A DNA stretch of 64,000 bases from Streptomyces sp. TRM70350. Lineage in GTDB: Bacteria; Actinomycetota; Actinomycetes; Streptomycetales; Streptomycetaceae. A program made the position numbers and the translations under genes. The notes under the pieces are model-generated. The model saw only the letters and a program-made list of their open reading frames with translations, searched no databases and was not told the origin of the DNA. Where the stretch lies: assembly GCF_019219825.1 (NCBI RefSeq), contig NZ_JAHUXH010000001.1, positions 1 through 64,000 on the forward strand. The letters are read 5' to 3'. The stretch's first letter is position 1. Each line of letters opens with the position of its first letter. This document shows, in pieces, positions 26,636 to 35,167 of the stretch.

Positions 26636-27682
26636 ATGAGGTCGGAGAACCACCGTCTCACCGTGCTGTCGATGCTGCCTTTCGCCATGATGGCCGCCGT
26701 CACGGTGGCCGATCTGGCTGTCGGTCCGCATGTCGTCTTCCTGCCGCTGGTGTCGCTGGGACCCGCCTTCGCTCCGCTCGTGGGCGGCTGGCGGCGCACG
26801 GCGTGCGTCGCCGGGATCGCGCTGCTGCTGTGCGCTGCTCTCGGCTGGTACAACGACCTGCTCGACACGCCACGCGGCTACATGAGCATCGCCTCGGTCC
26901 TCGGCGTCACCGCGGCGGGTCTGCTGGCGGTGTCCATGCGCCAGGAACGCGAGGCGGAGCTGGACAGCGTTCGTTCCATCGCCGAGGCCGCGCAGCGGGT
27001 GCTGCTCAAACCTGTGCCACGGCTGGCCGGGCGTGTGCGTGTGGCCGTCTGCTACATGTCCGCCGTCGCCGAGGCGCGCATCGGAGGTGACCTCTACGAA
27101 GTCGTCACCTCACCGCATGGTGTACGGGTGATCGTCGGCGATGTCCAGGGCAAGGGGCTGGAGGCGGTGGAGACCGCAGCCGTGGTCCTGGGCGCCTTCC
27201 GCGAAGCGGCCCCGGACGAACCCGACCTGGCGGCCGTGGGGGCCAGACTGGCGCGGTCCGTCGAGCGGCAGCTGGGGGGAGAGAAGTTCGTCACCGCCAT
27301 CCTCGCCGAGGTGAACGCCAAGGAAGTCACCTTCCTCAACTTCGGACACCCGGCGCCCCTGCTGATGCGCGCGGACGGCACCGTCACCTGGCCCGAGCCG
27401 TCCTCCTACGCTCTCCCCCTCGGCCTGGGGGCTCACGGTACGGCGCCGCCGGAGCCGTTCCGCACCGACTTCCTCCCGGGCGACCAGCTCCTGCTCTACA
27501 CCGACGGGATCACCGAAGCACGCGACGCCGAAGGCCGCTTCTACCCGCTCACCGCACGCGCTCACCTGCTCAAGGAACGCGACCCCGAGACAGCGCTGGA
27601 GATGCTGCGCAAGGACCTGCTTCAGCACGTCAGCGGCCCGCTGCACGACGACGCGGCCATGCTCATGCTCCGCTACCGCTGA
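26636..27682 (+). CDS. Membrane-associated PP2C/SpoIIE-family protein phosphatase
   Basis: 348 residues from ATG 26636, which has a strong AGGAGAGGGAA site; ATG 26561 lies upstream in frame but lacks one. Residues about 8-95 form three or four membrane segments (LPFAMMAAVTVADLAVG, CVAGIALLLCAALGW, IASVLGVTAAGLLAVSM). After a short helix comes the SpoIIE domain: IGGDLYEVV, VGDVQGKGLEAVETA, FGHPAPLLM, YTDGITEARD and HDDAAMLML supply the Mn-binding Asp residues. Such proteins dephosphorylate anti-anti-sigma factors in partner-switching cascades. No sigma, anti-sigma or STAS gene is adjacent, so its target is elsewhere. Confidence 0.88.
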   Translation: MRSENHRLTVLSMLPFAMMAAVTVADLAVGPHVVFLPLVSLGPAFAPLVGGWRRTACVAGIALLLCAALGWYNDLLDTPRGYMSIASVLGVTAAGLLAVSMRQEREAELDSVRSIAEAAQRVLLKPVPRLAGRVRVAVCYMSAVAEARIGGDLYEVVTSPHGVRVIVGDVQGKGLEAVETAAVVLGAFREAAPDEPDLAAVGARLARSVERQLGGEKFVTAILAEVNAKEVTFLNFGHPAPLLMRADGTVTWPEPSSYALPLGLGAHGTAPPEPFRTDFLPGDQLLLYTDGITEARDAEGRFYPLTARAHLLKERDPETALEMLRKDLLQHVSGPLHDDAAMLMLRYR

Positions 27683-27845
27683 CACGTGCGGGCTCACCCG
27701 GGCAGCCACTGACACGCCAGGTCGCCGCGACGGCGTAAAGCCTTGGCGTAGCTGTCATGCCGCCGTGGGATGTGTGGCGTGATGGAACTGGACGATTCCG
27801 GGCAACGCTGTGCGGGAGCCCTGGCGACTGGAGAGGGGTCTGCCG

Positions 27846-28613
27846 GTGATCGGGGTCGTGTCGTTGTTCGCTGTTGTCCTGTTGTCGCTGTTGATCACGA
27901 GGGTGGCCACGGTCGCGCTGGTGCTCACCGGGATGTCCAAGCAGGCGGCACGGTTCCAGGCCCGCTCCGCCTTCACCGGCGTGGGGTTCACCACCAGCGA
28001 GGCCGAGAGCGTCGTCGACCATCCGGTACGCCGTCGTATCGTCATGGCGCTGATGCTGCTCGGCAGCGTCGGCACCGCCTCCGTCGTCGCGTCGCTGCTG
28101 CTGTCCTTCGTCGGTCTGCGCGGCCGGGGAACAGAGCTGGAACAAGTCGCCGTCATCGTCGGCGGCATGGCCCTGCTGCTCGCCGTTCTGCACACACCGA
28201 GCGCCGACCGATGGCTCACCGGTGTGCTGCAGCGCCTGCTGCGCCGCTTCACCCGCCTCGATGCCCGCGACTACGCCGGCCTGTTGCACCTGTCCGGTCA
28301 GTGGATGATCGGCGAGGTCCGCATCCGCGAGGAGGACTGGGTCGCCAACCGTGCCTTGCGGGAGATGGACCTGCCCGGCGAGGGCGTCCTGGTGCTGGGC
28401 ATCCAGCGCCGCACGGGGAAGTGGATCGGTGCGCCCGGCCCGGAGACGTGCATGCGGCCCGGAGACACCGCGGTGCTGTACGGGCCGCGGGACGTCCTGG
28501 CCGATCTCGACGACCGTCGTCGCGATCACACCGGGGAGCAGGCGCGTGGGGACGCCCGTGCGCGGTTCAGCCGTACGCTGCAGGAGCAGCAACGGCTCGA
28601 CCGCGACGCATGA
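27846..28613 (+). CDS. Membrane protein with TrkA-C (RCK_C) domain
   Basis: 255 residues starting at GTG 27846, 8 nt after GGAGAGGGG; the frame is open further upstream but without a better start. Three or so N-terminal membrane segments (VIGVVSLFAVVLLSLLITRV, IVMALMLLGSVGTASVVASL, VAVIVGGMALLLAVLHT) precede a cytosolic RCK_C-like domain (about 160-235: IGEVRIREEDWVANRALREM, PGEGVLVLGIQRRTGKWIG, MRPGDTAVLYGP). TrkA-C domains bind small anionic ligands and gate K+ transport; a transport or sensing role is likely but the pore region is not a recognisable channel. A Lys/Gln-rich tail ends the protein. Confidence 0.72.
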   Translation: MIGVVSLFAVVLLSLLITRVATVALVLTGMSKQAARFQARSAFTGVGFTTSEAESVVDHPVRRRIVMALMLLGSVGTASVVASLLLSFVGLRGRGTELEQVAVIVGGMALLLAVLHTPSADRWLTGVLQRLLRRFTRLDARDYAGLLHLSGQWMIGEVRIREEDWVANRALREMDLPGEGVLVLGIQRRTGKWIGAPGPETCMRPGDTAVLYGPRDVLADLDDRRRDHTGEQARGDARARFSRTLQEQQRLDRDA

Positions 28614-28672
28614 GCAAGCGCCGTTCGGCTGCTTCGGCGGGGCGCTGCGTTCAGCGGCTCGGAGCTGTTCGG

Positions 28673-29230
28673 CTATCGGCGCGTCGCGTTCCGGGCGAGG
28701 TCGCGCATGCGGTCGATCGGCCCGAGGAGTGGGGCCGCCAGTTTGTTGGTCGCCTCGTTGTTGACCCACCGGTGTGGACGCGTGGGCGCGTACGCCTGGG
28801 TGAGCTTGATCTCCGCGCCGAGCATCCGCAGTCGCGTGGCGCCGACCGCACGGCGCAGGGCGGTGAACTCCTCGCGTTCCTCCCGGCCCGCGTGTGCCAG
28901 CACGGCCTTGCGTGCCGCGTTCAACTGCCGAAGGTAGCCCTTGCCCTCCGGGCCGGTCCGCCACAGAGCGACCAGGAGCTTCTTGGCCTGCTTTTCCTCT
29001 TCGCGGCGGCGTGCGGCGACGGTCCGGCCAGCCTGCAGCGCACGGCGTGCCACGGGGTGAACGTGTGCTTCTTCCGCGGCTTCGTGCACGGCGAGCAAGC
29101 GCATCAGTTGTTCGAACGCCCGGCGGCGTGTCGGCCCGGGGACAGCGGCCTTGTAGAAGCCGCGGCGGATCTGTGCGTGCTGCCGTGTGAGTATGTCGAC
29201 CGCGTCGTCGCGCATCAGGGTCAAGGCCAT
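28673..29230 (-). CDS. Hemerythrin/HHE-domain protein
   Basis: 185 residues from ATG 29230 (preceded by GGGAGATACGATC); the frame is open much further upstream, but that extension covers a decayed folP fragment and is not coding. The HHE cation-binding signature is visible: DILTRQHAQIRRGF, LLAVHEAAEEAHVHPVARR, and AHAGREEREEFTALRRAV in the third and fourth helices. Such domains bind a diiron (or other metal) centre and sense or store O2 or NO. The gene lies downstream of the GT pseudogene region on the same strand. Function in detail is unknown. Confidence 0.82.
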   Translation of the reverse strand: MALTLMRDDAVDILTRQHAQIRRGFYKAAVPGPTRRRAFEQLMRLLAVHEAAEEAHVHPVARRALQAGRTVAARRREEEKQAKKLLVALWRTGPEGKGYLRQLNAARKAVLAHAGREEREEFTALRRAVGATRLRMLGAEIKLTQAYAPTRPHRWVNNEATNKLAAPLLGPIDRMRDLARNATRR

Positions 29231-29394
29231 GATCGTATCTCCCACTCTTCCGGGATGCGCCGAGTACCCCCGCTCTCGGCGCGTGTACCAGCCGAACCGA
29301 TCACGGCGCGCAGCACAGGGCCGTTCGCCGACTGACCGGCTGACCGGGTCGACTTCCGACCCCGCGCTGGCCTGTCGGTCCCCGCCGGTTGCGT

Positions 29395-29657
29395 CATCAC
29401 TGGTGAGGGCCAGGGCCAGGTCGACGGCGTCTCGCACGGGCCGGACGTCGTGCACGCGTACCAGGCGCGCCCCGGACCGTATGGCCAGGGCGCAGGCGGC
29501 GATGGTCGCGGGGCCGCGTTCGGCGGTGGGCGGCCCAGCAGGCGGCCTAGGAAGATCTTGTTGGACGGCGCCGCGAGCAGGGGGTGGCCGAGGGAGGCGA
29601 AGACGTGGAACCGGCTGAGCAGTCGCAGCGACTGCTCCCATGTTTTGCCCAGTCCGA
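29395..29657 (-). pseudogene. Dihydropteroate synthase C-terminal fragment, frameshifted
   Basis: Translation on the minus strand gives GLGKTWEQSLRLLSRFHVFA, LGHPLLAAPSNKIFLGRLLG and, one frame over, ERGPATIAACALAIRSGA and RLVRVHDVRPVRDAV: in order, the last third of a DHPS (FolP), including the usual VALPSRK-type segment (here APSNK) and the final VRVHDV strand. The frame changes near 29533-29535, just after GRLLGRP. The N-terminal two thirds are missing; the fragment is fused directly to a glycosyltransferase remnant near 29657. It is non-functional and presumably left by a recombination event. It ends about 165 bp before the hemerythrin start. Confidence 0.72.
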
Positions 29658-30545
29658 CAGTGCCGGCCCCCAGGCCGTCGGGGGTCCACAGCCCGAACAA
29701 ACGGTGCCCGCGCTCCACGAGCGCCAGCATCCTCTCCGGGTTGTAGGCCAGCTCACCCACGAGCAGGATGCGCAGCCCGTCCCCGGACCGGGCATGGAGC
29801 TGCCGCCGGAAACGCTGGTAGAGGGCAGGCTCGTCGACCTCACCACTGTCGGAAGAGTGGAACCGCAAGGGGACCTGCACCCGGCACCGGTAGCGGAAGA
29901 CGTTCAGCCCCCCGTCGAAGCTCTCCCGGATCGCCTTGTGCCGTTGGCCGGGATGATCGGTCCACGTGCAGGTGGCCCTTCCGGTGGAGCGGACTCTGCC
30001 GTGCTGGCGTACCTACGCCAGTACAGTCGTTCGGGATCGTCGCTCTCCAGCTCGGCGCGCTCAGGCCACGGCTCGGCGATCCGGCGGTGGGCGACCTGCA
30101 CCAGCTGGAGCGGATGTCCGTCCGGCGCACCATCCGTGCGGTACCGCTCGTGGTGGTGCACCGCGGAGTGCACCAGGGCCACCTCGGGATCGGCGAACGC
30201 GGCCAGCACGTGGGCGAGATGATCCGGAGCCCACAGGTCGTCCGACGGCAGATAGGCCACCACCGGGGCGCGGGTCATGGCCAGGCCGGTGTTCAGCGCC
30301 GCTCCCAGTCCACGGTTCTCGGAGAACCTGGCGTGCCTGACCCGGGGATCGGCCAGGAAAGGCGCCGCCGCCATGGCCGTACCGTCATGGGAGCCGTCGT
30401 CGACCAGGGCCAGTTCCCAATCGGTGACCGTCTGGTCGAACAGGCTGCGCAGCGCCCGCGGCAGGAAGGAGGCCTGCTCGTACGTGGGCATCAGGACCGC
30501 GACCCTGGGTCCGGCCTCCCCGAAGTCGCCGACCGGGAGACTCAC
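29658..30545 (-). pseudogene. Family 2 glycosyltransferase, frameshifted and truncated
   Basis: ATG 30545 overlaps the GT4 stop (ATGA). The first 170 or so residues are a clear GT-A domain: VAVLMPTYEQASFLPRALRS, ELALVDDGSHDGT, FSENRGLGAALNTG and AYLPSDDLWAPDH (DxD-type). After LYWRRY (near 30010) the expected frame is lost: the continuation, starting at QHGRVRSTG then HPGQRHKAIRESF and FRYRCRVQVPLRFHSSD, is in another frame, consistent with a one-base deletion. This second frame (ending RILLVGELAYNPERMLAL, LFGLWTPDGLGAG) stops resembling the transferase at about 29658, where DHPS sequence begins. If the frameshift is real, only a 213-residue chimeric product (to 29904) can be made. Confidence 0.7.
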
Positions 30546-31786
30546 GTCCGCCGTGCTCCAGTGCGCCTGTCGAGCACCTCGCGGTAGACGTCGGCGACTT
30601 GTCGGGCCAGTTTCGGCCAGGCGTGGGTACGGGACACCGTCAGGCGGGCTGCTTCTCCCAGGCGGGCCGCACCGTCCGGATCGCCCAGGAGGCGGTCGAT
30701 GGCCGACGCGAACGAGCTCGTGTCCCCGGGGGCGGCCAGGATGCCGTTCCGCCCGTCCTGCACCAGGTCCGGAATACCCCCGACCCTGCTGGCGACGACG
30801 GGTCGGCCGGCGGCCATGGCCTCCACCAGGACCGAGCCCAGCTCCTCGTACACGCTCGGCAGGACCACCACGTCAGTGTGCGCCAGGATGGCGGGAATCT
30901 CACCGTGCGGCAGGAACCCGGCGAACTGCACCGGGCGGGGGACCGGCCGGGCCCGCTCCTGCAGTGCGGCTCGCTGCGGTCCGTCCCCGACCACCAGAAG
31001 GGACGCCGCCGTCTCCAGGCGGGAGAACGCCTCGATCAGGGTGCCGACGTCCTTCTGGGGCGAGAGCCTGCCGACGAAGGCCACGCGCGGGCGCGGCAGA
31101 TGAGGGAACGGGTCCGGCAACGCCGCGTCGAACAGCTCGGGGGCATAACCGGAGGGGACGACATGGACCCTTTCCTCCCTGACTCCCTGGCGGACCAGCC
31201 GGAGCGCCGTGGACGGCGTGAGGTTGATCACCGCATCGGCGCTCCTGACCACCCGGCTCTCGATCGGTCCCCCGAGGAAACGCAGGAGACGCGCCCGAGG
31301 AGAGTGCCCCCGCAGCGTGTGGCGCAGGCTGCAGTGAAGGGTCACCACCAGCGGGCATCCGTGCCGCGCGGCCACAGCCCTGGCCATCGGCAGCACGGCG
31401 AGGTCTTCCCCCGCGTGCGCGTGCACCAGATCGACTCCGCCCGGCGCCCGCAGTGCCGCGGTCAGTGCCGGGGCAGCCCAGAACTGCCGCATCACAGGAA
31501 CCCTGACCCCGGTGCGCATCACCGCGGAACGGGCGCCGAGCCTCTGGCGGCAGGCCGGGCCGGCCATCCGAGAGGTGAACACCGTCTGACCGATCCCCAT
31601 GGCGTCCAGCCGCCGCACGAGTTCCGCGGTGTGGTTCTGCATGCCGCCGATCGGGTCGAAGGCGGTCCAGCCGGATGCCAACCCGAGCGGCTCGAACACC
31701 GACGCGAGACGCACAACCCGCAGCCGGTCGGACGCCGAGAACGGTGACTCGTGCGCCGGCCGCACGGCGGTGTGTGGGGCGGTCAT
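30542..31786 (-). CDS. Family 4 glycosyltransferase
   Basis: 414 residues, GT-B fold. N-terminal acceptor domain starts VVRLASVFEPLG with the glycine-rich FDPIGGMQNHTAELVRRL; the hinge region PSGYAPELF precedes the donor domain VAFVGRLSPQKDVGTLIEAF, VVGDGPQRAAL, VVLPSVYEELGSVLVEAMAAGRP in which the E-x7-E motif (EELGSVLVE) contacts the nucleotide sugar. It most resembles retaining GT4 enzymes that build exopolysaccharide or glycosylated small molecules. It is translationally coupled to the family 2 transferase gene that has decayed, so the pair has lost its partner. RBS GGAAGGA precedes ATG. Acceptor unknown. Confidence 0.85.
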   Translation of the reverse strand: MTAPHTAVRPAHESPFSASDRLRVVRLASVFEPLGLASGWTAFDPIGGMQNHTAELVRRLDAMGIGQTVFTSRMAGPACRQRLGARSAVMRTGVRVPVMRQFWAAPALTAALRAPGGVDLVHAHAGEDLAVLPMARAVAARHGCPLVVTLHCSLRHTLRGHSPRARLLRFLGGPIESRVVRSADAVINLTPSTALRLVRQGVREERVHVVPSGYAPELFDAALPDPFPHLPRPRVAFVGRLSPQKDVGTLIEAFSRLETAASLLVVGDGPQRAALQERARPVPRPVQFAGFLPHGEIPAILAHTDVVVLPSVYEELGSVLVEAMAAGRPVVASRVGGIPDLVQDGRNGILAAPGDTSSFASAIDRLLGDPDGAARLGEAARLTVSRTHAWPKLARQVADVYREVLDRRTGARRT

Positions 31787-32184
31787 GATCGTCCTTCCAG
31801 CCGACTTCCCCCACAGCGCCCAAGAGCCGGTACGAGGAGACGGCTGCCGTCAGCGTCCGGCCCGGGCTTCACCACCTTCGCATGCCCGGCGACCGGGTGC
31901 CCGTCGAGGAAGACCGGCAGGGGCCCGGCTGTGGTGGTGGGGCGTGCAGCACCACAGGTCGGGCCGACCGGCATGCCGGAGGCCTGCGGCTCTCCTGCTT
32001 GGGCCGCTGGAGGCCGGCCTCGGGCAGGGCCTGTCGCCGGAATCGGCCCTGCGGATCCGACCAGGGCATTCATCGCCGGCCCTCACCCCCGACCACTACG
32101 CCCCCTTCATGCCGGGGGCGGGGAAGAAGGGGCGCAGGGCGATCGATACCCTGCCGGGGGGGCGCACGGAGGTTGAGAGGCCAT
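31787..32184. other. Intergenic stretch without a recognised gene
   Basis: 398 bp between the divergent GT4 and gamma-glutamyltransferase-like genes. Short open frames exist on both strands but have no family features, no ribosome-binding site and GC-driven amino acid content. It presumably holds the two promoters; TACCCT at 32147-32152 is a possible -10 for the plus-strand gene. No tRNA or obvious structured RNA is seen. Confidence 0.6.
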
Positions 32185-34011
32185 ATGTTCACCACCCGCC
32201 CGACTCTCCAGGGCACCTTCGGCATGGTGTCGTCCACCCACTGGCTCGCCTCCCAGTCCGCGATGGCCGTCCTGGAGGACGGCGGCAACGCCTACGACGC
32301 GGCCGTGGCCGGGGCGTTCGTGCTGCATGTCGTCGAGCCGCACCTCAACGGGCCCGCCGGGGAGGCGCCGATCCTGATCGCGCCCGCCGGCGGCGAGGTA
32401 CGGGTGCTGTGCGGGCAGGGCGTGGCGCCCGCCGGGGCGAGCGTCGCCCACTACCGGGGGCTCGGCCTCGACCTCGTCCCCGGTACCGGGCCGCTCGCCG
32501 CCGCCGTCCCGGGCGCCTTCGACGCCTGGATGCTGCTGCTCCGCGACCACGGCACGAAGCCGCTCGCCGACGTCCTGAAGTACGCCATCGGGTACGCGGA
32601 GCACGGGCACGCGCCCGTGGAGCGCGTCGGCGAGACCGTCGAGACCGTGCGTGAGCTGTTCGAGACGGAGTGGACCTCGTCGGCGGCGGTGTACCTGCCG
32701 GGCGGCAGCGCCCCGCGCCCCGGCGAGCGCTTGCGCAACCCCGCCCTCGCCGCCACCTGGAAGCGGCTGCTCGCCGAGGTCGCCGGGGCGGGGGACCGTC
32801 AGGCGCAGATCGAGGCGGCCCGGGAGGTGTGGCGTACCGGGTTCGTCGCGGAGGCGCTGGTACGGCAGGCGGGGCGGCCCACGCTGGACACCAGCGGCGA
32901 GCGCCACACCGGCACACTCACGGCCGACGACCTCGCCGGGTGGTCCGCGACCTACGAGGCACCGGCGACGTACGACTGGGACGGCTGGACCGTGTGCAAG
33001 GCCGGCCCCTGGAGCCAGGGCCCGGTGCTGCTCCAGCAGCTCGCCCTGCTGCCGCCCGAGCTGCCCGCCTACGGCTCCGCGGACTACGTCCATCTGCTGA
33101 TCGAGGGCTGCAAGCTCGCCATGGCCGACCGGGAGGCCTGGTACGGGGACGCGCGCGAGGTGCCGCTCGACGACCTGCTGTCGGCGCCGTACAACACCCA
33201 GCGGCGCGGCCTCGTCGGCGACCGGGCGTCGTACGAGCTGCGGCCGGGCAGCCCGGGTGGGCGTACGCCGCGACTGTGTGCCCACGCGCGCGTGGTGGCC
33301 ACCGAGGAACCGGGCTTCAACCCGATGGGCGTGGGGGAGCCGACCGTCGCCAAGAGCCCGACCTCCCCGGTGCCCGGCGAGCCCGACGTCTCCGGCGACG
33401 GCGGCACCCGCGGCGACACCTGCCACCTGGACGTCGTCGACCGGTGGGGCAACATGGTCGCCGCCACGCCCAGCGGGGGCTGGCTGCAGTCCAACCCCGT
33501 CGTGCCCGAGCTGGGCTTTCCGCTCGGTACGCGGTTGCAGATGACCTGGCTGGAGGAGGGGCTGCCGAACTCGCTCACGCCGGGACGGCGGCCGCGGACC
33601 ACGCTCACACCGTCCATCGCGCTGCGTGACGGGGTGCCGGTGATGGCGTTCGGCACGCCCGGCGGGGACCAGCAGGACCAGTGGCAGCTGCACTTCTTCC
33701 TGGCGGTCGCCCTGCGCTCCCCGGTCCGCGGCGGACTCGACCTGCAGGGTGCGATCGACGCCCCGAACTGGCACAACGACAGCTTCCCCGGCTCCTTCTA
33801 CCCGCGGGGGATGCGCCCGGGGACCGTGACGGTCGAGGGCCGGATGGCCGCGGACGTGGTCGAGGGGCTGCGGCGTCGCGGTCATGAGGTCACGGTGGGT
33901 GACGACTGGTCGGAGGGGCGGCTGTGCGCGGTGGCGCGGGACCCGGAGACGGGCGTGCTGTCGGCGGCGGCGAATCCACGCGGGATGCAGGGGTACGCGG
34001 TCGGCCGCTGA
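32185..34011 (+). CDS. Gamma-glutamyltransferase-family protein, cytosolic type
   Basis: 608 residues, no signal peptide, so it differs from the exported ggt at 8520. N-terminal blocks STHWLASQSAMAVLEDGGNA and YDAAVAGAFVLHVVEPHLNG are typical of the family; the glycine-loop of the classic enzyme is weak (LNGPAGEAPILIA). The autoprocessing/catalytic Thr is in TRGDTCHLDVVD, near residue 414, followed by NMVAATPSGG, RPRTTLTPSIALRDG and FGTPGGDQQDQW. Members include gamma-glutamyltransferases, cephalosporin acylases and related Ntn hydrolases; the substrate is unknown. Start ATG 32185 follows GGAGGTTGAGAGG. Confidence 0.85.
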   Translation: MFTTRPTLQGTFGMVSSTHWLASQSAMAVLEDGGNAYDAAVAGAFVLHVVEPHLNGPAGEAPILIAPAGGEVRVLCGQGVAPAGASVAHYRGLGLDLVPGTGPLAAAVPGAFDAWMLLLRDHGTKPLADVLKYAIGYAEHGHAPVERVGETVETVRELFETEWTSSAAVYLPGGSAPRPGERLRNPALAATWKRLLAEVAGAGDRQAQIEAAREVWRTGFVAEALVRQAGRPTLDTSGERHTGTLTADDLAGWSATYEAPATYDWDGWTVCKAGPWSQGPVLLQQLALLPPELPAYGSADYVHLLIEGCKLAMADREAWYGDAREVPLDDLLSAPYNTQRRGLVGDRASYELRPGSPGGRTPRLCAHARVVATEEPGFNPMGVGEPTVAKSPTSPVPGEPDVSGDGGTRGDTCHLDVVDRWGNMVAATPSGGWLQSNPVVPELGFPLGTRLQMTWLEEGLPNSLTPGRRPRTTLTPSIALRDGVPVMAFGTPGGDQQDQWQLHFFLAVALRSPVRGGLDLQGAIDAPNWHNDSFPGSFYPRGMRPGTVTVEGRMAADVVEGLRRRGHEVTVGDDWSEGRLCAVARDPETGVLSAAANPRGMQGYAVGR

Positions 34012-34017
34012 TCTGCT

Positions 34018-34066
34018 GTGCCGGGTGCCGGGTGCCGGGTGCCGGGTGCCGGGTGCCGGGTGCCGG
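34018..34066 (+). repeat. Heptanucleotide tandem repeat (GTGCCGG)x7
   Basis: Seven perfect head-to-tail copies of GTGCCGG begin 6 bp after the preceding stop codon. Short tandem repeats of this purity are prone to slippage; it lies in the intergenic gap and does not shift a coding frame. Confidence 0.95.
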
Positions 34067-34144
34067 GTGGCGTGCGGGGCCGGGTGAGGCGCGTGGTTGG
34101 GTGCGGGCGGTCTGCGAGGGCCCCATGGTCTGCGATGCTCGGGT

Positions 34145-34163
34145 ACCGGGAGTTCATCCCGGT
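34145..34163. terminator. Short hairpin in the gap before the IMPase-like gene
   Basis: ACCGGGA-GTTCA-TCCCGGT is a perfect 7-bp stem with a 5-nt loop, 60 bp upstream of the next start codon. It may end transcription from the preceding gene or be an operator. Confidence 0.4.
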
Positions 34164-34222
34164 TCCACCCGGAGTGCACTGCCCGGGCGGGGATTGTCAG
34201 TGCCACGTGCTCTCATGGAGGC

Positions 34223-35068
34223 ATGATCGAAGAGATGGAAACCATCGACGGGTTTCTCGCACGTCACTCGGCCGACGTGGAAGACGCGGTGCGCAAGGCG
34301 GCCGCGGCCGAGATCATGCCGCGCTTCCGGCAGCTGGCCGAGCACGAGGTCGACCAGAAGAGCGGCCCGCACGACCTGGTGACGGACGCCGACCGGCTGG
34401 CCGAGCGGCACCTCACGGAGGCGCTCGGTGCGCTGCTGCCCGGTTCCGTGGTGGTCGGCGAGGAGGCGGTGCACGCCAACCCCGCGTCGTACGAGGCGAT
34501 ACGCGGCGCCGCCCCGGTCTGGATCATCGACCCCGTCGACGGCACCCGGCAGTTCGTGCGCGGCGACGACGGCTTCTGCACGCTGGTCGCGCTCGCCCAC
34601 CACGGCGTTGTGCTGGCCTCGTGGACATACGCCGCCGCCCGCGACCAGCTGGCCACGGCCGTCCGCGGCCAGGGCGCCTTCCTCGACGGCGAGCGGGTGT
34701 TCGCCGGTCCGCCCACGCCGGGGCGTGACCTGCGGATCGCCACCTCCCACCCGGACTACACGACCGACGAGGAGAAGCGCGCGCTGCTCGGCCTGTGGAC
34801 GGACGGCGTCGCCCCGCGCGAGTGCGGGTCGGCCGGTCTGGAGTATCTGGCCGTCGCCCGGGGCGAGTCGGACGCCACGGCGTTCTCCTGGGAGGCCGCC
34901 TGGGACCACGCGGCGGGCCTGCTGCTCGTCGAGGAGGCGGGCGGCGCCCACCTGACCCGTACGGGCGAGCCGTTCCGCATCACGGGCGGCAACACCCTGC
35001 CCTTCACCGCGGCGCGCGACGCGGCCACGGCCCGGCGGGTTGCGGGACTGCTGGCCTCGTCGGTCTGA
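34223..35068 (+). CDS. Inositol monophosphatase-family phosphatase (HisN-like)
   Basis: 281 residues. Li+-sensitive phosphatase motifs: LVTDADRLAE, VGEEAVHANP (metal Glu), WIIDPVDGTRQFVRG (the DPVDGT signature) and WDHAAGLLLVEEAGG. Actinobacterial members include histidinol-phosphate phosphatase HisN and inositol-1-phosphatase; these cannot be told apart from sequence alone. ATG 34223 has GGAGG only 1 nt upstream, so the in-frame ATG at 34235 is an alternative start that would remove MIEE. Transcribed alone; cytosolic, Mg-dependent. Confidence 0.85.
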   Translation: MIEEMETIDGFLARHSADVEDAVRKAAAAEIMPRFRQLAEHEVDQKSGPHDLVTDADRLAERHLTEALGALLPGSVVVGEEAVHANPASYEAIRGAAPVWIIDPVDGTRQFVRGDDGFCTLVALAHHGVVLASWTYAAARDQLATAVRGQGAFLDGERVFAGPPTPGRDLRIATSHPDYTTDEEKRALLGLWTDGVAPRECGSAGLEYLAVARGESDATAFSWEAAWDHAAGLLLVEEAGGAHLTRTGEPFRITGGNTLPFTAARDAATARRVAGLLASSV

Positions 35069-35167
35069 GCCCCGGTTCGTCCCTCGCGAGCACCCGTCGC
35101 GGAGGAGTGTCAGTCCCCCGGCATATCCTGACCTTCAGTGGCCATCGGCTGACGAAGGGGTCCGAAG

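Noticed and set aside
28673..29689. A 338-residue minus-strand protein containing the hemerythrin domain
   Set aside because: Its first 150 codons are a frame of the decayed dihydropteroate synthase fragment plus intergenic DNA. A good ribosome-binding site and domain boundary support the 185-residue form.
31751..32176. 141-codon open frame (plus) and several short minus-strand frames upstream of the GT4 gene
   Set aside because: GC-driven Arg/Pro/Gly composition, no ribosome-binding site, no conserved motif; treated as intergenic.
33881..34157. Minus-strand open frames with repeated PAPGTRH
   Set aside because: They are translation of the heptamer tandem repeat and not genes.
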